Shown here piece after piece: positions 25,062 to 32,282 of a stretch of 64,000 nucleotides of DNA. The stretch is taken from NCBI RefSeq assembly GCF_001984155.1, contig NZ_MTQO01000040.1:186001-250000 (forward strand), in the 5' to 3' direction. The position numbers were made by a program, and so were the translations under genes. The stretch is from Actinosynnema sp. ALI-1.44. GTDB taxonomy: Bacteria > Actinomycetota > Actinomycetes > Mycobacteriales > Pseudonocardiaceae. The notes beneath the pieces are model-generated. The model had not been told where the DNA came from. It saw nothing but the letters and a program-made list of their open reading frames with translations, and searched no databases. How positions within the stretch are numbered: position 1 is the first letter of the stretch; every line of letters starts with the position of its first letter.

Positions 25062-25074
25062 TTGTCTAGACCAA
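25062..25074. promoter_or_regulatory. DasR-responsive (dre)-like palindrome
   Basis: TTGTCTAGACCAA differs at one base from the core palindrome TGGTCTAGACCA of known DasR/chitinase promoter elements. It lies 70 bp before the chitinase start and also next to the promoter of the divergent HD gene. Confidence 0.6.
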
Positions 25075-25095
25075 ATCCGCTACTAGCCTGGCGTT

Positions 25096-25713
25096 GTGGA
25101 AGAACAGTGGAACCAGGCCGTCCAGGTCCTCGGCGGCAACGCGACCGACGCGGCGCACGAGTTGACTCGGCGTTATGGCGAACCACACCGCGCGTACCAC
25201 AACGCCGAGCACGTGGCAGCGGTGCTGCGCGAGGCGCGTGCGATCGCTGACGTGTCGGCAGAGGACTGGGCGATCCTGACGCTGGCGATCTGCGCGCACG
25301 ATGTCGTCTACGACTCCAAGCCGGGCGACGACGAACGGGCCAGCGCGGAATGGGCCCGGCGGCACCTGACCGCGGCCGGGGTGCCGGAGGCACACGTGGA
25401 GAAGGTCGAAGAACTCGTGCTGGCGACGCTCGGTCACCAGTCCGAGGACGGTCTCGCGCACGTCCTGCTCGACGCGGACCTGTCGATCCTCGGCGCCGAA
25501 CCGGCCGTCTACGACGGCTACGCCATCGCGGTCCGGAAGGAATATGCGAGCGTCCCGGACGACGCGTGGCGGCGAGGCAGGGCGGCGGTGCTGCGGAACC
25601 TGCTCGACCGCGACGTCCTTTTCCGCACCACGGCTGGGAAATCCCGATGGGACGAGCGGGCTCGCGGCAACCTGCGCCGGGAGCTGTCTCACCTGGAATC
25701 TCTCGAATCATGA
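25096..25713 (+). CDS. HD-domain metal-dependent phosphohydrolase
   Basis: A 205-residue protein with the motifs YHNAEHVAAVL (H...H), the AHDVVYD metal-binding HD pair and a later Asp (LLDADLSILG), typical of predicted HD-superfamily hydrolases (COG4339). These probably act on nucleotides or similar phosphate esters; the substrate is unknown. GTG 25096 lies 6 nt behind TAGCCT (25084-25089), so translation is probably leaderless. Confidence 0.85.
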   Translation: MEEQWNQAVQVLGGNATDAAHELTRRYGEPHRAYHNAEHVAAVLREARAIADVSAEDWAILTLAICAHDVVYDSKPGDDERASAEWARRHLTAAGVPEAHVEKVEELVLATLGHQSEDGLAHVLLDADLSILGAEPAVYDGYAIAVRKEYASVPDDAWRRGRAAVLRNLLDRDVLFRTTAGKSRWDERARGNLRRELSHLESLES

Positions 25714-25748
25714 GATTACTCTCCCAATCTACGAGATGGACGGTTACC

Positions 25749-26534
25749 GTGGGGAAGGTGCCGACCTACACCCATGGACACCACGAAGCCGTTCTCCGGT
25801 CGCACCGGTCCAGGACGGCCGCGAACTCGGCGGCGTACCTGCTGCCGCACCTGACCGCTGACATGTCCCTTCTGGACGTCGGCTGTGGCCCGGGGACGAT
25901 CACCGCGGACCTGGCCGGTCTGGTCGGTCAGGTGACGGCGATCGAGCCCACGCCGGACGCGTTGGCTCTCGCTCGCGACTTCGTGACGCGGTCGAACGTG
26001 CGCTTCGACGTCGCGGACGTGCACGCCCTGCCGTACGAGGACAACACATTCGACGTCGTGCACGCGCACCAAGTGCTGCAACACGTGCACGACCCTGTCG
26101 GCGCGCTCAAGGAAATGCGCCGTGTCAGCAAAGGCGTCGTGGCCGCGCGGGATTCCGACTACGGCGGATTCGTGTGGTACCCCGAGGTTCCCGCACTGGA
26201 CGACTGGTTGGCGCTCTACCGGAGGATCGCCCGGCGAAACGGCGGCGACCCCGACGCGGGCCGCAAACTGCTGTCCTGGGCCCGGCAGGCGGGCTTCGCC
26301 GAAGTCGAGGCGGGCGGCTCGGTCTGGTCCTATGCCACCCCTGCGGAGCGCGAGTGGTGGGGCGGGATGTGGGCGGACCGCATCCTCAAGACGCAGATCG
26401 CCGAGCACGCGATCTCCTACCGCTACGCCACTCGCGCCGACCTCGACCGGATCTCCGACGGCTGGCGGGAATGGGCCGCCGCTCCCGACGGCTGGTTCGC
26501 CATCCTGCACGGCGAGATCCTCTGCCGAGGCTGA
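25749..26534 (+). CDS. Class I SAM-dependent methyltransferase (UbiE/COQ5-like)
   Basis: About 261 residues with LLDVGCGPGTITADLA (motif I), an acidic motif II (AIEPTPDAL), DVVHAHQVLQHVHDP and a C-terminal part rich in Trp. The N-terminus PTYTHGHHEAVLRSH is shared by many actinobacterial methyltransferases of unknown substrate. The start is either GTG 25749 or GTG 25758. It lies 35 bp after the HD gene and could be cotranscribed. Confidence 0.85.
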   Translation: MGKVPTYTHGHHEAVLRSHRSRTAANSAAYLLPHLTADMSLLDVGCGPGTITADLAGLVGQVTAIEPTPDALALARDFVTRSNVRFDVADVHALPYEDNTFDVVHAHQVLQHVHDPVGALKEMRRVSKGVVAARDSDYGGFVWYPEVPALDDWLALYRRIARRNGGDPDAGRKLLSWARQAGFAEVEAGGSVWSYATPAEREWWGGMWADRILKTQIAEHAISYRYATRADLDRISDGWREWAAAPDGWFAILHGEILCRG

Positions 26535-26624
26535 GCTGGTCCCGCTTGTGTGTAGCGGTTCACTGACCGGAGCCCGCGTTCCTGCTCGGCGTGATCAACG
26601 GCTTCCTGAGCAACCAGCCCTTCC

Positions 26625-27200
26625 CTAGCTCGGTCTGAGAACAGCGGACACACGTTCGGCGTGACGCGCCCAGAACTCGTGGGCGGTCATGCCGAGCATG
26701 ACCAGATCCTGATACCTGCCCGCGAAGAACACGTGCTCACGCAGCCGCCCCTCGGTGACGAAGCCGAGTTTTCCGTGCATATGGATGGACGGCTCGTTCA
26801 CGGCATAGACGCTGACCTCGCACTTGTGATAGCGGCGCTCGGCGAACATGTACGCCATCACCAGGATGGCTGCTTCACTGGCGTATCCACGCCGCTTGTG
26901 TTCGTCGCCGATGGCGACGCCGTAGCTGAACCTTCCGGCGAGCCGGTCGGCATCGCTCGTCGAGATGGACCCGACCAACGCCCCGTCGGCCTCGATGGCC
27001 AGTGCGAACTCGTCGTCCCGAGGCTCGCGGGTGGACTGGTCCTCGGCCCACCGCTGGTATCCCTCCGCGGAGCGGGGTGGATACATCATGTCGGCCGCTC
27101 GCATGTCCGCCGAGTGCTCGTCGAACCGCCGAAACACCTCCCAGTCCGTGGGTTCGACGCCACGCAGCCGAACTCGTTCACCCGTCCAGATCGATGTCAC
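26625..27200 (-). CDS. GNAT-family N-acetyltransferase
   Basis: A 191-residue RimJ/RimL-type acetyltransferase: opening GERVRLRGVEPTDWE, acetyl-CoA binding region YGVAIGDEHKRRGYASEAA, and the NEPSIHMHGKLGF signature. It transfers acetyl from acetyl-CoA to an amine of a protein or small molecule; the target is unknown. GTG 27200. It follows the two-component operon on the same strand by 15 bp and may be its last gene. Confidence 0.88.
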   Translation of the reverse strand: MTSIWTGERVRLRGVEPTDWEVFRRFDEHSADMRAADMMYPPRSAEGYQRWAEDQSTREPRDDEFALAIEADGALVGSISTSDADRLAGRFSYGVAIGDEHKRRGYASEAAILVMAYMFAERRYHKCEVSVYAVNEPSIHMHGKLGFVTEGRLREHVFFAGRYQDLVMLGMTAHEFWARHAERVSAVLRPS

Positions 27201-27215
27201 ACCCTGATCACACCG

Positions 27216-27872
27216 CTAACCCGGCAGTTTCGCCAATCCGGTTTCGAACGCGAACAGCACCAGCCCGACGCGATCCCGGCAGTCGAGCTTGGCCAGCAGG
27301 TTGCCGATATGGGTCTTGACAGTGCCGTCGGCCATGGTGAGGTGATCGGAGATCTCCTTGTTGGTGGCGCCCGCGGCGATCTGCCGCAGCACGTCGACCT
27401 CCCGCCCGGTGAGCGTGTCCACCCGCGGGTCCGCGGTCTTGCCGGGCAAGGAGCCGAGCACATGGGAAAGCAACCGGCGGGTCGCGGTCGGCGCGACGAC
27501 CGACCCGCCATCGGCCACAGCGTGGATGGCCGACAGCAACTCCTCCTGACGGGCGTCCTTGAGCAGAAACCCGGCGGCCCCGGCCTTGAGCGCGGCGAAC
27601 ACGTACTGGTCCACGTCGAAAGTGGTCAGGATGAGCACCTTGGCCCGATGCCCCGATTCAGTGAGCGCGGCAGTCGCCTGCACCCCGTCCATCACCGGCA
27701 TCCGGACGTCCATCAGCACGACATCGGCATCCACCGACCGAAGGGCCTCGACGGCGGCGGCCCCGTCCCCGGCCTCGCCGACCACCCGCAGACCGGGATC
27801 GGACTCGATCATCATCTGGAACCCGGTCCGAACCAGCCGCTGGTCGTCGACAAGGAAAACCGAAAGGCTCAT
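27216..27872 (-). CDS. NarL/LuxR-family response regulator
   Basis: 218 residues: receiver domain (phospho-acceptor Asp in VVLMDVRMPVMDG near 55, conserved Thr/Lys in ILTTFDV and LLKD) and LuxR-type HTH (LTGREVDVLRQIAAGATNKEISDHL ending in KTHIGNLLAKL). ATG 27872 overlaps the stop of the 88-codon ORF by ATGA. Partner of the kinase encoded upstream. Likely target sites are the GACC-n2-GGTC elements at 29222 and 31486-31518, which would put the MacB-like transporter and the operon itself under its control. Confidence 0.92.
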   Translation of the reverse strand: MSLSVFLVDDQRLVRTGFQMMIESDPGLRVVGEAGDGAAAVEALRSVDADVVLMDVRMPVMDGVQATAALTESGHRAKVLILTTFDVDQYVFAALKAGAAGFLLKDARQEELLSAIHAVADGGSVVAPTATRRLLSHVLGSLPGKTADPRVDTLTGREVDVLRQIAAGATNKEISDHLTMADGTVKTHIGNLLAKLDCRDRVGLVLFAFETGLAKLPG

Positions 27873-28135
27873 GCCCCGATACCACCAGACGACCAAGGCC
27901 GCGGCACACCATCGTCGACCATGCGAACCGCGTCCAGCGTGGAAGCGGTGTGACGCAAGGCTTCCGCGACAGTCGGGCCGGTGCGGCGAACCGGATTCCG
28001 CGTTTCCACGATCGCGCGCATCAGGATCAGCATCGACATCGTCCACTCGCAAGGCGCTGCGCGGTGGCGCTCAACGCGATCGGAGGCCGTGGTCATCGGC
28101 GGCGGGACGCTGGGGGAAGTGTGTTGTGGCGTCAT
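27869..28135 (-). CDS. 88-aa protein coupled between kinase and response regulator
   Basis: This frame overlaps the kinase stop (28132-28135) and the regulator start (27869-27872) by ATGA at both ends, so ribosomes should pass through all three genes. The sequence is hydrophilic, Pro-rich at both ends, with a middle part WTMSMLILMRAIVETRNP followed by GPTVAEALRHTASTLDAVRM. I recognise no family. It might be an accessory protein of the two-component system, or a coupling ORF whose translation matters more than its product. Confidence 0.6.
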   Translation of the reverse strand: MTPQHTSPSVPPPMTTASDRVERHRAAPCEWTMSMLILMRAIVETRNPVRRTGPTVAEALRHTASTLDAVRMVDDGVPRPWSSGGIGA

Positions 28136-29184
28136 GACATCACCGGAACCGTTGCGCGGACCTGATAACCACCGGTTGCCAGCGGACCCGCGGTCAAAGT
28201 GCCCCCGCGAGCCTGCACCCGTTCGCGCATGGTGGTCAGGCCGTGGCCCTTGCCGTCGGTCGACGCCGCCGTGCCGAGGCCGTCGTCCTGGACAGTGACC
28301 TCGGCCTGGGCGTTGTCCACAGCCACGGTCACGGCGACCGTCGCCAGCGGCCCGGCGTGGCGCAGGAAATTGGTCAACGCCTCCTGGACGACGCGGTAGA
28401 TGGTGAAGCCCATCGACGGGCCGATCTCGCCGACGACCGTGAGCCGGGCACGGTCACCCAGGCGTGCGACGAGATCCTGTATCCCCGCTGCGCCGCGTTG
28501 GTCGTTCGACACCCCGCCCTTGCGCAGCACCGTGACCATGTCCCTGATCTCGTCCAGCGCGTGCCGCGATTCGTCGGCTATGACACCGAGGATCGCCGGT
28601 GCGCTGGCCGGATCGCGCATGGCCTTCGAACGGCCGCCCTCGGCCTGGACCGCGATCAACGACAACGAGTGCGCCACGACATCGTGCACCTCGCGCGCGA
28701 TCTCGGCGCGTTCCTCGGCCGCTTCGGCACGCGCGGTGGCCAGCGCGGCCTCCTCCCGCTCGCGTACGCGCAGGCCGACGCCGTACGCGACGACGATCAC
28801 CAGCGCGTAGCAGAGCACCGTGACCCCGATGTCCCGCGCGCTTGTGCCCTGCAGCCAGATCACCGGCGCCGCGACCGCGCCCAGTAACGCGATGCCCAGG
28901 CTGATCACCCCCAACGTCCGGCCCGACCAGCGCCGCAGGCTGTACACCATGATCGGCACGGCCAGGATCGACACGGTGACCTGGGTCAGCACGACTGCCT
29001 GGACGCCTGCGGCGACGGCGCCGACCACGAGCGCGATGACGGGCCAGGTGCGCCTGATGGCCAGCGCCGCGCACAACGGCAGCGCCAGCAGGCAACCGGC
29101 TGGATAGGGGTACGCGAAGTAGACGCTCAGGGCGGCCAGCACGGCCGCCCAGACCGTGTCCGCGATCCATGGGCGTGGGGGCAC
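28132..29184 (-). CDS. NarL-type sensor histidine kinase
   Basis: 350 residues: about four to five transmembrane segments (~10-145) with very short loops, a coiled linker, the HisKA_3 motif AREVHDVVAHSLSLI (phospho-His), and a HATPase domain with QEALTNFLRHA and DDGLG...GHGLTTMRERV. The lack of an extracellular domain suggests membrane-stress or membrane-embedded ligand sensing, as in LiaS/DesK-like kinases. GTG 29184 lies 6 nt behind TAGTTT (29191-29196): leaderless. First gene of the operon. Confidence 0.92.
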   Translation of the reverse strand: MPPRPWIADTVWAAVLAALSVYFAYPYPAGCLLALPLCAALAIRRTWPVIALVVGAVAAGVQAVVLTQVTVSILAVPIMVYSLRRWSGRTLGVISLGIALLGAVAAPVIWLQGTSARDIGVTVLCYALVIVVAYGVGLRVREREEAALATARAEAAEERAEIAREVHDVVAHSLSLIAVQAEGGRSKAMRDPASAPAILGVIADESRHALDEIRDMVTVLRKGGVSNDQRGAAGIQDLVARLGDRARLTVVGEIGPSMGFTIYRVVQEALTNFLRHAGPLATVAVTVAVDNAQAEVTVQDDGLGTAASTDGKGHGLTTMRERVQARGGTLTAGPLATGGYQVRATVPVMS

Positions 29185-29221
29185 GGGTCCAAACTAGGCA
29201 TTTCGGGGTGCCCCCGCATCC

Positions 29222-29231
29222 GACCACGGTC
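29222..29231. promoter_or_regulatory. GACC-n2-GGTC element at the kinase/methyltransferase promoter
   Basis: GACCACGGTC is centred about 43 bp before the leaderless kinase start and 36 bp before the divergent methyltransferase start. The same decamer occurs twice, in opposite orientation, before the ABC transporter at 31.5 kb. Confidence 0.6.
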
Positions 29232-29261
29232 CGAAACATCCTATGACTAGGGTCTGAGGCC

Positions 29262-29894
29262 GTGACCGAACCCAGCTACTTGACCGAGATCAGGAACTCG
29301 TACGACACCGTCGCCGACGCCTACCACGACACGCTGAAAGACGCGCATGACAGCATGCCGTTCGACCGGGCGATGCTGGCCGCGTTCGCCGAAGGCGTGC
29401 GGGGCACCGTCGTCGACATCGGCTGCGGTCCCGGCCGGATCACCACGCGCCTGGCCGACCTCGGCCTCGATGTCTTCGGCATCGACCTGTCGCCCGCGAT
29501 GGTCGAAGTCGCTCGGCGCGAGTACCCGCGCCTGCGGTTCGACGTCGGCTCGATGACCGCACTCGACCTCCCGGACGGTTCCGTCGGCGGCGTGGTCGCG
29601 TGGTACTCGATCATCCACCTGCCGCAGGACGAGCTGCCCGGCGTCTTCACCGAGTTCTTCCGGGTGCTCGAACCCGGCGGGCAGCTGCTGCTCGCGTTCA
29701 AGAGCGGTGATGAGCGGCGGCACCTGACACGCGCTTACGGTCACGACGTGTCCATAGACGTGTACTGGATGCCGGTCGACCGGGTCGCGGAACTCGCTGG
29801 ACGGGCCGGATTCACCGAGGTGGCCCGGTTGGAGCGAGTGGCGGCCGACTACGACAAAGGACCGCAGGGGTACTTCATGGCGCGCAAGCCGTAG
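29262..29894 (+). CDS. SAM-dependent methyltransferase
   Basis: 210 residues: opening RNSYDTVADAYHD, motif I VVDIGCGPGRIT, FGIDLSPAMVEVARREYP, and DGSVGGVVAWYSIIHLP. Closely related in plan to the protein encoded at 36732-37385. GTG 29262 lies 8 nt behind TAGGGT (29248-29253), again a leaderless layout. The substrate is unknown; small actinobacterial methyltransferases of this type are often unassigned. Confidence 0.85.
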   Translation: MTEPSYLTEIRNSYDTVADAYHDTLKDAHDSMPFDRAMLAAFAEGVRGTVVDIGCGPGRITTRLADLGLDVFGIDLSPAMVEVARREYPRLRFDVGSMTALDLPDGSVGGVVAWYSIIHLPQDELPGVFTEFFRVLEPGGQLLLAFKSGDERRHLTRAYGHDVSIDVYWMPVDRVAELAGRAGFTEVARLERVAADYDKGPQGYFMARKP

Positions 29895-29965
29895 GGCTGC
29901 CCTCACCACTGCCCGTCAGGCTGGCCTGATGGTCAGCCCCGGCGCCGCGAGCCAGTCTTGGCCGT

Positions 29966-31399
29966 ATGAGGAAACTAGCGACTGTGCTGGTCGCCGCCGC
30001 CGCGTTGACGGCAGTTCCGGCGGCGGCGTCAGCGTCGGCGGCGGGGGCACTCGACTGGGGCGAGTGCCCGCCCGATTCCGTCGACCTGGGACAGGAATGC
30101 GCGACCGTGTCCGTCCCCGTCGACTACGCCAACCCGGCTGGGGGCCGGATTTCCCTTGCCGTGTCCAGGATCGCCGCCGCACGCCCGGAGAGCAGGCGCG
30201 GTGTGCTGCTGCTCGTCCCCGGCGGCCCTGGCAATTCCGGACTTGACCGGCCGTGGAAGCTGGGGGCGCGGCTGCCGCAGGAGGTCAAGGACCGCTACGA
30301 CATCATCGGTTTCGACCCGCGCGGAGTCGGCCGCAGCAACCCGGTCAGCTGCGGCCTGACCTCCGACGACGTCAGAAGCCTGAGCCAGTGGCCCGGGCCG
30401 GGCGGCGACATCAGCGAGAACGTCACGCGTGCCAAACGAATAGCCGACACATGTGTCCGCAACGCCGGACCGTTGCTGCGGCACATCAGCACTCGCAACG
30501 AGGCACACGACATCGACCAGATCAGAAAGGCATTGGGACAGAGGAAGATCTCGTACTGGGCGCATTCGTACGGAACCGCTGTCGGCGCCTACTACGCGAC
30601 GCTCCACCCGGGCAACACCGACCGCGTCCTGCTCGACAGCAGTGACGAGGTCGACCCGAACGTACTGTGGCGCAAGGTGATGGCCAACCAGGCGATCGGC
30701 GTGGAAGACCGCTTCCCCGACTTCGCCGCGTGGGCCAGCCGCCCGGACAACCCGGATCGCGTGGCCGGCTCGCCGGAGGCTGTCCGCCCGCTGTACCTGG
30801 AGCTCGCCGCCCGGCTCGACCAGGCACCGATCGGCTCCTTCAACGGGAACGCGCTGCGCGAAGCGGTGGTGCGCGGGATGAACACCGACGCGGGGTTCCC
30901 GCTCATCGCGAAAACCATGAACGCGGCGCGAACCGGAGGCACTCCGCCGCCGTTCCCGCTGCCGCCGGAGAACGTGCTGCAGAACATCGCCGCCGTGGCC
31001 GGGGCGACGATCTGCAACGACGTCGCGTGGCCGACATCAGTCCAGGTCTACCAGCGGGACGTGCTGCGGTCGCGTGCGCAGTACCCGATGACCGCCGGCA
31101 TGGTCGCGAACGTCGCGCCGTGCGCGTTCTGGCCGTTCCCCGCCGACAAACCGGTCCGGGTGTCGGCCGACGGCCCGAGCACCATCCTGATGGTGCAGAG
31201 CACCCGTGACCCGGCGGCGCCCCTGGTCGGAGCGCTGCGGCTGCGGCGGGCACTCGGCCAGCGCGCGGCGATGGTGACGGTGGGTACCGGTGGGCACGGC
31301 GTGTACCTGCAACTGGGCAGCGAGTGCGGTGACCGGTTGGTGACGGCGTTCCTGGTGACGGGTCAGCGACCAGGTGGTGATGTCCGGTGCGCCCGGTGA
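29966..31399 (+). CDS. Secreted alpha/beta-hydrolase of the tripeptidyl aminopeptidase type
   Basis: 477 residues with a signal peptide (1-~26, ending ASASAAG) and the fold of Streptomyces tripeptidyl aminopeptidases (TAP/SlpD): oxyanion segment VPGGPGNSG, nucleophile elbow in WAHSYGTAVG (Ser with Ala where Gly is usual two residues before), catalytic Asp in STRDPAAPL and His in GGHGVYLQ, plus the C-terminal cysteine-rich end. It would release short peptides or act on esters outside the cell. It is 71 bp after the methyltransferase. Confidence 0.88.
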   Translation: MRKLATVLVAAAALTAVPAAASASAAGALDWGECPPDSVDLGQECATVSVPVDYANPAGGRISLAVSRIAAARPESRRGVLLLVPGGPGNSGLDRPWKLGARLPQEVKDRYDIIGFDPRGVGRSNPVSCGLTSDDVRSLSQWPGPGGDISENVTRAKRIADTCVRNAGPLLRHISTRNEAHDIDQIRKALGQRKISYWAHSYGTAVGAYYATLHPGNTDRVLLDSSDEVDPNVLWRKVMANQAIGVEDRFPDFAAWASRPDNPDRVAGSPEAVRPLYLELAARLDQAPIGSFNGNALREAVVRGMNTDAGFPLIAKTMNAARTGGTPPPFPLPPENVLQNIAAVAGATICNDVAWPTSVQVYQRDVLRSRAQYPMTAGMVANVAPCAFWPFPADKPVRVSADGPSTILMVQSTRDPAAPLVGALRLRRALGQRAAMVTVGTGGHGVYLQLGSECGDRLVTAFLVTGQRPGGDVRCAR

Positions 31400-31480
31400 C
31401 GCCGGTGACAGGTCGTTTCAGACATGAGTAACCGGGTGTGGGTCTCCGACGTTCTCGCGGCGTCCTGACAGGACATCCGG

Positions 31481-31523
31481 CATCGGACCACGGTCATAGA
31501 CAACTCCGGACCGTGGTCCGATG
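31481..31523. promoter_or_regulatory. 15-bp inverted repeat before the MacB-like transporter
   Basis: CATCGGACCACGGTC (31481-31495) and GACCGTGGTCCGATG (31509-31523) are perfect inverted arms with a 13-nt spacer. The proximal GACCGTGGTC is centred about 43 bp before the leaderless GTG 31557 (-10 TAGCTT at 31544-31549), the same distance as in the kinase promoter, which fits a response-regulator dimer acting as activator. Confidence 0.7.
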
Positions 31524-31556
31524 TGCGCCAGGCCCCGGATCCGTAGCTTCGATCAC

Positions 31557-32282
31557 GTGCGAAGCGCAGCAGCGGCGAAAAGCCTGACGAAGACATACGG
31601 CACGGGCGATACGGCGGTATCGGCCCTCCGAGGCGTGACCGTGGGGTTCCCCGCGGGCACGTTCACCGCGATCATGGGGCCATCGGGCTCGGGCAAGTCC
31701 ACCCTGATGCACTGCCTCGCCGGGCTCGACCGCGCCGACGGCGGCGAAGTGCACATCGGCGGCCAGGAGATCACGGCTCTGTCCGACCGCGAGCTCACGA
31801 GAGTGCGCCGGGACCGCGTCGGCTTCGTGTTCCAGTCCTTCAACCTGGTCCCGACGCTGACGGCACTGAGCAACATCCTGCTGCCACTCGACCTGGCCGG
31901 GCGGCAGCCGGACAGGGACCTGTTGTCCTCGGTGGTCTGTTCGCTGAAGATCCACGACCGGCTGCACCACCGTCCCGGTGAACTGTCCGGCGGCCAGCAG
32001 CAACGGGTGGCGATCGCCCGTGCCCTGGTCACCAGACCCGACGTGCTCTTCGCCGACGAGCCGACGGGCGCGCTCGACTCGACGACGGCATCGACGCTGC
32101 TGTCCTTCCTGCGTACGTCGTGCCGCGACCTCGGCCAGACCATCGTGATGGTCACCCACGACCCGATCGCGGCGTCGTTCGCCGACCGTGCCCTGGTGCT
32201 CAGCGACGGCCGCATAGTCGACGATGTCAGTTCCCCCACGCCTGATGCGGTGCTCGGCGCGATGCGGAGCCTGGCGTCATGA
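31557..32282 (+). CDS. MacB/LolD-type ABC transporter ATPase
   Basis: 241 residues: Walker A GPSGSGKST, Q-loop QSFNLVP, signature LSGGQQQRVAIARAL, Walker B DVLFADEPTGALD. It belongs to the family pairing with FtsX-like permeases that move lipids, lipoproteins or peptides, or do mechanical work across the membrane. GTG 31557 follows TAGCTT by 7 nt (leaderless); an ATG at 31521 would lie inside the operator. Its stop overlaps the permease start. Confidence 0.92.
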   Translation: MRSAAAAKSLTKTYGTGDTAVSALRGVTVGFPAGTFTAIMGPSGSGKSTLMHCLAGLDRADGGEVHIGGQEITALSDRELTRVRRDRVGFVFQSFNLVPTLTALSNILLPLDLAGRQPDRDLLSSVVCSLKIHDRLHHRPGELSGGQQQRVAIARALVTRPDVLFADEPTGALDSTTASTLLSFLRTSCRDLGQTIVMVTHDPIAASFADRALVLSDGRIVDDVSSPTPDAVLGAMRSLAS

